Origin: Anastatus disparis | Taxonomy: Eukaryota; Arthropoda; Insecta; Hymenoptera; Eupelmidae | NCBI GenBank assembly: GCA_017163975.1 | Contig: JAFFSR010000136.1 | Location: 11,777,501 to 11,841,500, forward strand | Direction: 5' to 3' | Length of the DNA stretch: 64,000 nucleotides | Shown here: piece after piece, positions 38,801-50,398 of the stretch | How positions within the stretch are numbered: the first letter of the stretch is position 1 | Layout: the number at the start of each line of letters is the position of its first letter | Position numbers and translations under genes: made by a program | The notes under the pieces: generated by a model | The model's database searches: none | What the model was told of the DNA's origin: nothing | The model's input: only the letters and a program-made list of their open reading frames with translations

Positions 38801-40045
38801 AAGGTAAAACTACTTCAAACTATTATATCGCATTCGAAATCTATGTATTCGAATGTATGATGAAATCGCTGAATTATTTTGTATATATTTTCATTCAGTA
38901 GAACAATCCGTGTTCGGTAAGACTGATGAGCCCTAAAGGAATTTATGTTTCTATATTAGTTATAATGATTATGTTTTTCCTTTTATTTACTTTTTTAAAT
39001 GTTAATAAAGAATAAAAAACAATTATTCACAGAATGCATGAAATAATTTTCTAACATACGCAATTGAATGTTAAAACAATCTAGATTGTCATTAATTAAA
39101 AAAAAATTTTTTAAATGCAGGAGGAAATATGTTGTAAAATTAAAATCATGCATGTATGCATTGAAATTTGAAAGTATGCACTTTTAGCCCGACAACGTAT
39201 TAACTTGAACATATTTAATTAAGCACATTTTTGTATACATATTAAAATTTTCATTAATTTCACTTACAGTGAAAATTAGAAATTTCATATGAAAATATAA
39301 TTCTAAGTTTAATGTAATTAAATATACAAGTTATGTGTTATAACATTGTGTCTACCTTAAAAGTATGCGAAAAGGCTTTTGTAAGTGTTTTAAAAATAAA
39401 AAGAAAAAAAAAGGAAAAAAGCAATTAATAAAGAACAAAGTCTCACGCGATTTTACTCTAGTCTGCTAGCCGACAACAAACAAAACTCATCACACACCGC
39501 AAAACACATAAAGTAACATTCTCTTTCTCTCACTTATGTATAGTATACACACCATAGACAATATGTATATACGCATAATAATACATATATATATGAAGAA
39601 TATAAGAATCGTACAGTCATAACAGGCGGTATAGTATAGTGCATTATCCATGCATAAAACAGTGTATATAGCGGTAGGAAAAAACTTCCTCCCTCTCTTT
39701 TCGCAGGATTCGAGCAGGCGTGTGCGATGAAAGAATATGCATACATAGAGAGAAGACACGATGAGAAAGAGATGAAAAGAAGAAAAAGAAGAAGAAGAAG
39801 ATAAAAAAAAATAATTCGTCTCGAAAGAGAAAGAAAGAGAATTGGTATATATCTAAAAAGCAGGCAAAGTTGAGCCTAAGCTATATACAGTACTGAAAAA
39901 GCTCCGAGAGATAAAGTTACTCGTAGTCGAAAAAGAGAGAAAGAAAGAGAAGGAAAAAGATGTAGAGAGCGCATCGAAGCTCCGGAAAGAGGCCGTGCCG
40001 CGAGCTATATCTTTTTTTTCTTTTTTTCTTTTTATACTTTTGCTA

Positions 40046-40097
<52 letters not shown>

Positions 40098-41377
40098 ACA
40101 AGACAGAGATAGAATGGCTGTACGCTAACAATCATAGAGTACGATAGAGTCCTTTCTTGCCGTCTTCCTCTTTATTCCCTCTATCTCTTTCTACAAATCG
40201 CCCGCAGAGCTTTACGCGAAGATCATAAGATCGATGCTGCTTTTATATATGTATGCAGTTCAGAAGAAGCATCATCCTTTTAACAAGTCTGGAGTATATA
40301 TAAATAGTCAAATTTTTTTTTACTTACGAGAAAGACGAGTAGTATAGCCAACTTTATAATATGGCTACTTGCGTACACCTCTTTTTTTCGATGATAAGCA
40401 GAATTTTTCGTGTAAATATATTTTTTACTAAAAATTCATTATTTATTAATAATCATAACAAGCACAATTTTTAAAAATAATCTTTATTTGTAAATGTTTA
40501 AAGATAATTTTACGAAAGTATATATACTAAAAGCAAATAAAAATAAAAGTTGAAAAATAATAATAAAAAATAGTTAAATAAATATTAATACTGGATGCTG
40601 AAAATAAATATAAGGTTTTATTTTTTCACTCATTCAACCTATGAATTTCATGGAATTATAAAAAAAGTATCCATCCTCAAAGATACTTTTTTCGAATCAG
40701 CGAAAAAGTAGCTTTCACATTTTTATTAATAATTTTCTCAATAAAAAAAATTATTTTTTTTTTTTTATTAATAAAAAAAATTATAAAATAATTCCTCTCA
40801 TGATTTTTAGACAGTAGTTTACGAAAAAAAAAAAATCTTTTTTAAAATTTTCATTTTCATTGATATGATAAAAAATTTTAATCAAAATTGCTAAGTAATA
40901 GCCATATTATACAACTTTTCTTCATACACAAAACAAAAAAAAAGTACTTTTTGAAAAAAAAAACTTTTTTTGACGCTTTTACTCATTGTTGTGTCTCTTT
41001 TTTTTTTTGTTCGAGAGCTAATCGCATCAATAGAAGCATCGCTGTGAAATTTTTCGACGTTTATACCTTTATTTAAATTACGAAAAGAACGGATATTTAT
41101 TGGCGATTTTTAGGTTTCTTTGGGATATACCCAACGGCTGTTATATTTTTTTTTCTCTCTCTCTGTTTCTCTCACTCGTTCGTGGGGATGCAACGTTTGC
41201 ACGAGATTTGATTCGTTAATAATAATTATCGATCGGGTACCAACCGGAGGCAGCTTTCATTTATAGTTTCAACTCGTACCTTCTTTTTTTTGCACTCTTC
41301 TGTTTTTTTTACTTTTTTTTAAGCATCAAACAGTAAAATCTGTGTTGATAAGTATCAAATATATATATATATATATA
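35900..41377. other. Non-coding stretch
   Basis: Mostly AT-rich. 39.48-40.3 kb is a GA-rich, slightly CpG-rich patch. ORFs on either strand are short and rich in Phe, Lys, Ile or Tyr with no domain. A minus donor-like CTC|GTAAGT at about 40327 has no supporting acceptor. Confidence 0.5.
40049..40093. repeat. (TA)n microsatellite
   Basis: About 22 TA units. Confidence 0.95.
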
Positions 41378-42329
41378 CAGCACCCTGCAAAAGTTTTCGG
41401 AAAAATTTTTTAAGAAAGGTAATTCTTTAAATGAAAATATCTCCGGTCCTATTAGTCGTAGAATAAAAATCAAAAAAGGAAATTAAAGTAGAGATCAAAT
41501 ACTAACCTTCTGTGGATCGCAAAATTTTTTTAAGTCGTTTTTTCTAATTTTTATACCGTTTTAAAAATTTTTTAAATTTTCGAAATTTTTAAATTTTGTT
41601 CAATCATTTGTATCTTTTTAAAAAATGAAGCTATGTAAAAAATTCAAACAAAAATTGAAAGATATTGATGAAATCTAAAAGTTTTTACTAAGGTTATTTT
41701 TTGCTAGGATAACTTTTAAAAAAACTAGACGTGATTGAATATAGACATAGTAAAAAATTAATTTATTAAACAACTCTTATAATTTTTTATATAATTTGTA
41801 ATAGAACGCAAATTAACAATTTTATAAAAAAATTCACTTATTTTAAAGTTTTTTATTAACATTAGGTATTATACAAATATAGAAATTAATGTAATTTATA
41901 TGTTGACTAGAAAAAAAATGTTGAATTATAAAGAAAACTAAACATTATTAATTACTAAACGGTAATATTCAATCACATCTAACTTTTTAAAAAGTCATCC
42001 TAGCAAAAAATAACCTTAGTGAAAATTTTTAGATTTCGTCGATATCTTTCAATTTTCGTTTAAATTTTTTACATAGCTTCATTTTTTAAAAAGATACAAG
42101 TAATTGAATAAAATTTAAAAATTTCAAAAATTTTCAAAATTTTCAAAACGGTATAAAAATTAGAAAAAAAACCTTAAAAAAATTTTGCGATCCATAAAAA
42201 GTTAGTATTTGATCTCTACTTTAATTTCCTTTTTTGTTTTTTATTTTACGACCAATAGGACCGGAGATATTTTCATTTAAAGAATTACCTTTCTTAAAAA
42301 ATTTTTCCGAAAACTTTTGCAGGGTACTG
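41378..42329. mobile_element. Tc1/mariner-like foldback element (non-autonomous)
   Basis: The left end CAGCACCCTGCAAAAG at 41378 is mirrored by CTTTTGCAGGGTACTG ending at 42329. The two arms (41378-41742 and 41965-42329, about 365 bp each) are near-perfect inverted copies, with scattered substitutions. They enclose a 222-bp AT-rich spacer that has no long ORF. TA dinucleotides flank both ends, and the element sits inside a TA array that continues on both sides. CAG-starting termini with a GCAAAAG motif and TA target choice are typical of Tc1-type transposons. No transposase is present, so it would depend on a relative elsewhere. A full transcript would fold into a 365-bp duplex. Confidence 0.85.
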
Positions 42330-45300
42330 TATATATATATAAAAGTAGAGCGAATATTATTGGATAAATTTATTTAACTGGCTTAATTTTTTTATTTATA
42401 TGATAAAAAAAATAATGATATATTTCTATATGATTCTCAAAGAAAAAGCTTTGTAGTGATAATAAAAATTGTTTTCAAAATAATGTTACAGGTATAACGC
42501 CTTTGAAATTTCAAATTCTCTAACGCCGGTAGAAAATTTGAAATAAATCATTATCATTTAAAAATCCTCATTTGAATAAAAATATATATTTGCTTGTACT
42601 TTAAGAACGTTTCGACGACTTGTAACCATTTATATATTATTATCTAATATCTCCCCTTATCAAAAATTTTCCTAATAACCTCGAGCATTTTTTCATTTTT
42701 CCCAAAAATGACATTTTAGTATTATTTTTAACTCGAAAATTTAATAGATTGTTAGGAACAAAAAGCGCTATATTGAGTTAAACTCTTTTTTTAGCCTTTA
42801 TCGGAAATAGTTTATAAGAAAAAATAATTCCATTAAAAAATATCAATTTTTTTGCAGTTCACTATAAATTGGATTAATTTAACAGAGCCAATAAAAATTT
42901 CTTTTTAGACAAATAGTTCCTACACCTACATTCAAAGAATTCTTTGAATTTTATGTATGCCTGTTAAACGTTATGTTTATATCAATATTTTAAATTATCG
43001 TTAAATATATCAAAATTATATTTAAAGATTTTCATATCAAATAGATTTTATATTTGTATAAGTTTTTACTTACGTTTATTAACATCCGCATTATGGTGTA
43101 AAGTAGTTTAGAACTATTTGAAATTTTTTTTATTTATATACTTTATTTTTTTATTTCTTTCTTTTCAATTAAACTCGTTTTTCGCATAGAAAAAGTGACT
43201 TTCGTCAATACAATAATAAAGTATAATAATAACGTATATTTGATTATACTATTTTTTGAAATTATTAAAAATATTTTTACCAATAATCTCTTAGATCTTC
43301 ACTCTTCAACAAATTTCGGTGGAATAAAAGTTGATTCCATGAATGTAATTTTAGTGATAACTTTTGTGAACGACGCAGAAACTATGTTTCCTCTTTAAAA
43401 TCTTTTCAATTGAATGATGGCATTTCAAATGAATAAATTTATCTTAACAATCAACCAATTGAATTATTAAATAACAGACAGAAGTGGTGACTCAAAATTT
43501 TTAAAATTAAGATAACTGTTTATATATTGAAAAAATCTTTTATAATTTTAACATGCAAGAGTATGTGAGACACAAATGTTTTTTGTGATTAAATTTACAA
43601 ATATTTTTTTACTAGATTTTAAAATAAAAATTTTAGCACAAAAATTTATGAATAGTGCACAATCTTGAATAAGAAAATGTGTAATTCTAAGTTATGATAC
43701 AATTGAAATAACAAAGTACATATTTCACACGTAAATTTGACGAAAATTTTTGTTCTTTAAAATTATAAATACAAATTTTATATTAATTTTACGTACTCAT
43801 GCGTAACATTTTAATATAAAAATTTTTGATAAGAAAAAATTTTCACAAATTATACAAAATTTTTTACAGTGTAGAATTTTATTTAAGGGTTGTGTAATTG
43901 TTTAAGTTTTAATATCTTACAAAAATTGTACTAATAATGGAAATATGGCTTATAGTAGCTTCTTCAGGATTACAAGTTACTTTTCAATATAATTTTGATT
44001 TCAGAAATAATATTAAATTCTTTATTCTATTCGTTGCAAAATCAACATTAAAAAATCTTCAAATGTCAATACGAGGCATCATAATAGATCTTTATATTAA
44101 ATACAAATATATTACTTATTTATGTTTTTAGCGTGAAATTATTCCTTAGAGGTTCACCAACCTACAAGAAATTATCAATTAAAAAAATAATTAGAGAATT
44201 ATTTTTAAAAATTTGAAATGAATATATGATAAAATATTCTGAGTTGTAAATATTACATTTAATGTGAAAATGTTAATATTATACTCGAAATTTAAATACC
44301 GGACTTGCATTTTGTTAAATTGATGTTTAAAAAAAGTTTTTATCACAAAAAACAAATGATCCAAATCATTAACTTAATAATACATCACAAAATCTTAATT
44401 CAATTATAAACTCATACAAAGGGACTATATCATTTAATCATAATATAAGTAATAATTCACACAATTGCAATAAACAATTTTATAACATTATCGCGTGCAA
44501 TACCTCGCATGGGTTATAGAGCAGTATACACACGCGTCTTATATATGTAATATAGTGAAGCCTCATAAGGTCTAGACTTTAGCTACTATGTACGTATTAC
44601 CTAAGAGATTCTAAAGAAAATAAACGCGTATATATACACGAGATATAGCTATATAACTTTGTAAATCTAGCTATAACAATCCTTAGTAGAGACCATTCAA
44701 CTGAGAATTTAAAGTTTTACTTTAATAATCCCAAGTTTTGCTCGCGATGCCATAATGTAATTAAATATCGAATAATATAACATTCGAATTGATGATAAAA
44801 TTATATATGATAACCATATGCTTTGAATTATCAGGATAACAAAATTTTATGAAATTTTAATATTTTTATCAAAATTAAACGCAAATAATAATTAATATGA
44901 TTTCAAAATTATTTTATTACAGTTACAATTATAATTAATTTCAATGCTAATCATTACTAATAAATATAATGCGATAATTACATAATTCAAATTAATTATT
45001 TTCCATCATTCTTAAATTTTGTTACACTTTTAACAAAAATATTATGAACAGCTGTGAGTAATTTTATAAAGTTTTTATTCGATTACAAAATAGATATTAA
45101 TTACATATCTGTATCAATTCGTAGATCAAATTATCTTCCGTAACAGTAATTTTATTATCACGAAACAAACAATAAAAACATTAATCGTTTTTTCTATTAG
45201 CGATAATTTAATAAAGATGTTAAAAGCTAAATGATAAAAAGAAGAAGATATTTTACAACTTTACTTGGAAAGCTTCTTTCCTTTTTTTCCTCAATACCTT

Positions 45301-46010
45301 AAGAGATTTTACATTACATTAAATAAAGCTAAAGAAAAAGAATGAGATTATAAAAGTTTATATTGGTTATAGTTTTATAACTTCAGAACTACGTGTTCTT
45401 CAATCAAATAGGCTATGTACCTTTTTTTCATTTTTTTTTTCATAAATACGTGTAAGGAGAGAAAACACTTTTTAACGTTGACGTAAAACTCTGATATTTA
45501 TTTTTAATTTATAAATTTGCAAATAATTTTTTTTTTTTCGAGAAAGTTATAAATTTTCGTTAAAAAAAATTAGGTCAAACATTTTTAAATGCATGCGATT
45601 AAATCAAGATAAGCGTTATGTAGAGTATCATTAAATAGCAAAAAAAAGAGAAAAAAAATTATTAAATTTACAACATTTGCACAAGATGAAAAAGTATAAG
45701 TTACATTGAAATCATGACAAACCATGTTAAAACATTAAATGAATCATAATGAATAAGTGGATGTACATACATTATTCACTGTGCAAACACGACACTTTCG
45801 TTTCTATTTTATTTACGTTATACTGACCAGCTAGGAAAGAAAGAAAGTAAAAAAAAAGAAAAATAAAGAATCGTACTGCATTACAAAGCATTACGCGTAT
45901 ATAATACTTGAAAAATACAAACATAACGCAGCATCGTGTCTAACAAGTCGCAAAACAATAATTCTCACTCCATTATATATTATTACTTTACACACCAATT
46001 CGTGAAAAGA
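42330..46010. other. AT-rich stretch without supported genes
   Basis: Very AT-rich sequence. Near 43.85 kb a TACACTGTAAAAAA-like string (minus strand) resembles the end of a small inverted-repeat element, but no matching second end was found. Short ORFs (43195-43398, 43937-44131) lack recognisable motifs. Confidence 0.5.
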
Positions 46011-46316
46011 GAATTAAAATACTTGGTTGTTTGCTTTTTTTACCCTTTCATTTTCACACCCTATATACTTTAAACATGTTGAGAGAAAGAGAGAGAAAAA
46101 AAAAGTTTTCTCATCAAAATTATGTACGCACGCACGGGCTTTTCATTTAATCGAAAAATCAATCTTTAACGGTATACTCTGTGCTCTTGAGCAAAAAATG
46201 AGATGTCTTTTTATTTTTCCTTCGTTATATAGCCTGCCATAACATAGAAAGAATCATAAAAGTATACCGCAAGCAACAAAAGCTCGTCCATCATTTTCCC
46301 ATAAGCTGGTTGTTCC

Positions 46317-46349
<33 letters not shown>

Positions 46350-46555
46350 GCGCCAAGTATAAAATATCGAAAGTATATATAGAGAGGGTGGGTACCGCTC
46401 TATACACCAAGGAAAAAAGGATAAAGAAGAGGAAGAGGTGGAGAAGGGAGAGAGACTAAAAGTTATAGAACGACAAAAAGCATCGTTCAATGCCCATTAA
46501 TGCGCTCCCGCGTTCCACGTTTATAACACTGCAGCGCACCACAATTAATACACGC

Positions 46556-46582
<27 letters not shown>
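46556..46582. repeat. (GA)n microsatellite
   Basis: About 13 GA units. Confidence 0.9.
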
Positions 46583-46586
<4 letters not shown>

Positions 46587-46984
46587 ATAAAAAAAAAGAA
46601 ACAGAGCGTGACCCGTGCGAAACAAATGTCGCCTGCAAAGAAAAAAAAAAGAAAAATTTATGCATATATAACACTTGCTGGCTGCACTGTGAAGCTTTAG
46701 TTTTTAAAGTATATGCCCAAATGACGTAGGCGCGACATTCAGAGAGAAAAAAAAAGAGAGTCTCTCCTTTTTCTCACCCCCTTTTATATTTTCCTCGACC
46801 CCCCAACTCCCCACCCCTCTTTTTTTTCATTTTTTCGTTTATTCACCCACGAACGCTCGCACAATTATAATATACATACCTATATGAACGCGTGTGTGCA
46901 GAAGAAATAAAAAATAAAAAAAAGGAGCGCATACCGGGCCGCGTGGGGAAATGAATTTTTTCTTCTAGTTCTTTGCGCGAACAG

Positions 46985-46992
46985 TGACGTCA
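46985..46992. promoter_or_regulatory. Perfect CRE-like palindrome TGACGTCA
   Basis: The canonical CREB/ATF binding site. Identical octamers are at 27892-27899 and 50466-50473. Function is not shown by the sequence; two of the three lie in or beside CpG-richer patches. Confidence 0.3.
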
Positions 46993-47012
46993 GAGTGTTA
47001 AAACACCAACTC

Positions 47013-47014
<2 letters not shown>

Positions 47015-47053
<39 letters not shown>
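47015..47053. repeat. (TA)n microsatellite
   Basis: About 19 TA units. Confidence 0.95.
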
Positions 47054-47058
<5 letters not shown>

Positions 47059-47154
47059 CTTATACATATGTTAGAGTACATGAAAAAGAGAAAAAGAAGT
47101 TAAATAGAGAAAGCGTTTAAGGAAAGAGCGAGAGGAAGAGAGAAAGGACTGTTG

Positions 47155-47300
47155 TAATTATCAAGCCACTTGAATTTTCAAAACACGCGCTCATTAGCGA
47201 CTTTTTAAGCCAATGAAGTGGGCGTTTAGCGCACGAGCGGAGCGCCAGTAACGTGTAGGCCACTTAGGCCAACGTCTAACTTACCTTTCCTTTGGGTGCA
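47155..47300. promoter_or_regulatory. GC-rich non-repetitive block, possible promoter or enhancer
   Basis: This block is unusual because its G+C is high without simple repeats. It contains CCACTTGAA, GCTCATTAGCG, CCAAT, GTGGGCG and AGCGCACGAGCGG. A minus-strand donor GGAAAG|GTAAGTTAG (exon would end at 47285) and a plus-strand acceptor-like CCTTTGGGTGCAG (47300) meet at its right edge. A first untranslated exon on the minus strand with promoter or enhancer sequence in its first intron would fit; no direct proof. Confidence 0.3.
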
Positions 47301-47365
47301 GACATGCATTGCGCGAATATTATTAAAAATTAAAAAAAAAACAGAAACCACAATTTTGCCATTAG

Positions 47366-47372
<7 letters not shown>

Positions 47373-47424
<52 letters not shown>

Positions 47425-47425
47425 G
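47373..47425. repeat. (TA)n microsatellite, one interruption
   Basis: About 25 TA units, interrupted once by CA (47411). Confidence 0.95.
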
Positions 47426-48069
47426 TAATAAGTGAACCTTTTTTGTTATTTTATAATTATTTTTATATTGTTTATCGTTTGATGAATTGAATAAACATTA
47501 AATTTTTTATCTGAAAACTAAAATTAAGTAATTGTTTTTTCATATTTATACAAACCATAAAATTGATTTATTTATTCTGCGCAATTAAAAGAACATCTGG
47601 AAAATGATTATTTTAAATTTAAAAGAATTCAACGACACGTGTAATGTCATAGATTAATGTAAATGATTTCTTTATTGTAATGTGAAATTAAAAGCTTCTT
47701 AAACTATTAATCTTTTATTGTTTTATCAAATATGCAGCAATGCATGTATAACTTTAACATTTCATTATAACATTTTATTGGAAAAACCTGGAAGAAATTT
47801 CGTCAACGATAAAAAGTTAAAAAAAATATATTGAAATAAAAAATTGAAATTGAGAGATTGTTTCATCTCTTGCAAAAATTTTTTTCATTTACCAATCTTT
47901 CGAAACCTATAAGATTTTATTTTAGATAGGATTTTTTACATGACGAGATTAATATATTTAACGTAACATTATTTATTAAATGCATGATTATAATATTCTT
48001 AATTTTATAGAAGATTTTTTTCTATTTTCTTGCATTGTATTATATTGTATGATTGAAAAAAATTACTAT

Positions 48070-49435
48070 TTTTTAAGCTTTTTCTCCATTTGCTGAACTA
48101 GTTTCTTGACTAAAAGTTGTTACAATGTTGGCATTTCGAAGGTTTGTAGCTATTCTCCTTATTCGAGCTTTTAAATTGCGGTCTGCATTGACTTGATTGG
48201 GCTTTTTTATAAATTGATTCGCGTCTTTTGATTGATTCGAGCATAATTTTTTGCTAGTTCTGTAATACTTAAGCGGTCGAAGGAAACAAACAAAAATTTT
48301 GTAATCTTGATAAAGCGAGTGATAAAGTCCAACGGTAAGACCTGTTTATTTTCTTCGATCAATTCTTGAGCAAGAAGTACTTTTTGAGATATTTCATCTA
48401 TAGTGGTTTTAAAATGTTGGACCTTTTTATGTTTTTTCTTTGAGCGCGTGATATATTTGGCTAATTAAGTTTCGTTTTCAATATCTTTTATTTCATCGAA
48501 TGAACTTGCAGCTGAGGTTGATCTTGGTCTTTTTATAACAGTAATTGAAGGAAGCATTTAAGAATTATTTTTATTAATTGTTTTTTCTTCATTTTATTCT
48601 GCCGAATGTGTAAGCGTGTTTTCTGGTGACCGTATTTTTTCTATTTCTTGTATAATGATGTGTCATTCTTGACTTGAAGGTGTTAAATTTTTGCAAAATT
48701 TAGCCGCACGTACTTCTTTTTTAATTTACATGTACGAAAGCTTTTCTGCTGACAAGTAAATCCAGTAAACAAGACCATTATATTCAATTGGAAGAGACTT
48801 TGGAATTTTAGGTGTGTCATTGGTTCTTATGTATACCTGTCGATGAAAACTTAGAATGTGAAATAAACTTGGATCAGTCATGCTTGCTCGAATAAACGAT
48901 ACTCGTGAGACTAGTGTTATGTTGAATTTTGCCAATTCGTTTAATATCACACGATGAGGTATTTCTGGATAAACATTCCATAATATAATTTTTTTTTGCT
49001 CCCGATATAAGAGGCCGTATTTCAAGGCTATGTTTGCCAATGTTTACATTTGTTGAACGATCGGTAAATTTATTTAGTAAATCTTATGTTTTTTGGACCT
49101 ACTAATTTACCTATAGCTGTGGTGTGATCTTGAACAATGATGCCTTCTACAGAATTCAAAATAATCGCTTGTTCACGAGCTAGAAAATGAGTAACAGCGA
49201 GTGAAGAATTTGTTGGCATTGTCATTATTGTGCTTTTTTAGGGTGCACTGTACAAGTGTGTCCTTTAAAAAGGCACTGTGTATCCCTAGATCACTTTTTT
49301 AGCACTTTAATGAACGTTGCAATAGATACTTTTAATTTAAGACTGAAAACTTGAGTTAATTATATAGTACAAATCAAAATCTAAACACTCGCGGGCACTC
49401 GCCAACACGTCTGCTTTACCAGGTGGTAAAAAGTA
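48070..49435 (-). pseudogene. Decayed LINE ORF1 (Gag-like) fragment
   Basis: The minus strand carries a broken Gag-like ORF of the type found beside non-LTR retrotransposons in insects. The first block (49225-49070, 51 codons) contains LAREQAIILNSVEGI and AIGKLVGPKNIRF, then a stop. The second (49040-48726) contains YPEIPHRVILNELAKF, VSRVSFIRAS, ILSFHRQVYIRTNDTP and LPIEYNGLVYWIYLS, the conserved core that normally precedes CCHC zinc knuckles. Next comes a damaged knuckle remnant ending AAKFC in another frame. A C-terminal block from 48557 contains SITVIKRPRSTSAAS and a Lys-rich segment, broken by a stop. Several stops and at least two frameshifts make it non-functional. No reverse transcriptase remains; the ends are approximate. 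Family-level recognition rests on remembered motif order, not on a search. Confidence 0.75.
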
Positions 49436-49806
49436 AGTGCTATTGGCATGTGTAAATTTAAAAAAAAAATTAAAAAGGGCTACAAAAGATCAGCTTGTCA
49501 GTTAAAAAAAGAAATTAATATAGACACAATGAAAAAAAAAATTCTCTTTACTTATAGAAATTTTGAACTGGCCAACTAGAATGGACAGCTCAAAAACGAA
49601 ACATTTTACCCCTACGGCTTTATAGGAAAAATGGAATTTTGTTTTCTATTGTTGTGCTAACTTTCATTCTAATTTATATGCTCTCCTGTAATTTAGTTTA
49701 AGTTGATTTAAATATTATATATTAGAATTAATTTGTGTAATATAAACTATAAAAAAATTCATATAATTATTATTTAATACTTAGATAAATAATTTGATAG
49801 TAGTGT
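49436..49806. other. AT-rich gap between mobile elements
   Basis: No feature recognised between the LINE remnant and the next hairpin element; part of it could be LINE leader sequence. Confidence 0.4.
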
Positions 49807-50053
49807 ATACGGAGAAGAATATGCCAATAAAAATGACAATAATTTTAAGTAGATTTGTCACAGACTGCCGTTATAGCCAAAATTTACCATGTAACTTTTG
49901 GCTATAACGGCTATAAAACTTACAAGAAACACAATAAAAGTTTTTTCTAGTAAATTTTACTAGAAACTATGGCAATTTTTTGGTATAATAGCAGTCTGTG
50001 ACAATTTCACTTAAAGCTATTGTAACTTTTACCAAAACATTTTTCTCCCTGTA
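49807..50053. mobile_element. MITE-like hairpin element (about 247 bp)
   Basis: The left half (ATACGGAGAAGAAT, then TTGTCACAGACTGC at 49855) is mirrored by the right half (GCAGTCTGTGACAA at 49991-50004, ATTTTTCTCCCTGTAT to 50053). The strongest pairing is the 14-bp TTGTCACAGACTGC block, with imperfect pairing on both sides, and the centre contains another small palindrome (TTTGGCTATAACGG). There is no ORF. TA at the borders suggests TA insertion; this is inference because the outer ends have diverged. Confidence 0.7.
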
Positions 50054-50199
50054 TGCTTTAATAATAATTCTAAAAGATTAATCAACTTATTGTTGTGTAT
50101 GCATGTGTGCGTGTGCGCGTATAACGAGTACAAGTAGATTACAAATGTAATAATGATTGAAGTAATTAGTATTATAAATCTCAAGAGAATTCAACCTTA

Positions 50200-50398
50200 A
50201 GGGAATGTAAAATACCGACATTACAGATTTCCAAATTTTGTATTCTTAATCCAAATTTTTTGAAATTATCTCTATATTACAGCCTTCTAATTTAATTAAT
50301 AAAAAACATAATATAGAAATATTTCGGAAAATTTTTGAATAAATATTAAAAATTTAGAAAACTGCAATGTCGGTAATTATGTATTAAACATACACCCT
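50200..50398. mobile_element. MITE-like hairpin element (about 199 bp)
   Basis: TACCGACATTACAG (50213) pairs with CTGCAATGTCGGTA (50362-50375), and the inverted similarity extends outward to AGGG/CCCT at the ends and inward through AAATTT-rich sequence. The size, absence of ORF and location 150 bp from another such element point to a small non-autonomous transposon. Class is uncertain. Confidence 0.6.

Larger units (their letters stand above)
46011..47150. other. GA/CT- and CpG-rich patch
   Basis: Contains a GA array, interrupted CTG tract (46316-46349), C-rich sequence near 46.78-46.83 kb, a perfect TGACGTCA at 46985 and a long TA array. A minus frame through the CTG tract gives about ten Gln followed by EQPAYGKMMDELLLLAV, but has no acceptor, donor or start that would support it. 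No gene called. Confidence 0.4.

Noticed and set aside
43850..43885. TACACTGTAAAAAATTTT-like string resembling a MITE end
   Set aside because: No matching inverted end or target duplication could be found nearby.
46254..46490. Minus-strand polyglutamine frame with EQPAYGKMMDELLLLAV
   Set aside because: No start, acceptor or donor supports it; a CTG microsatellite explains the glutamines.
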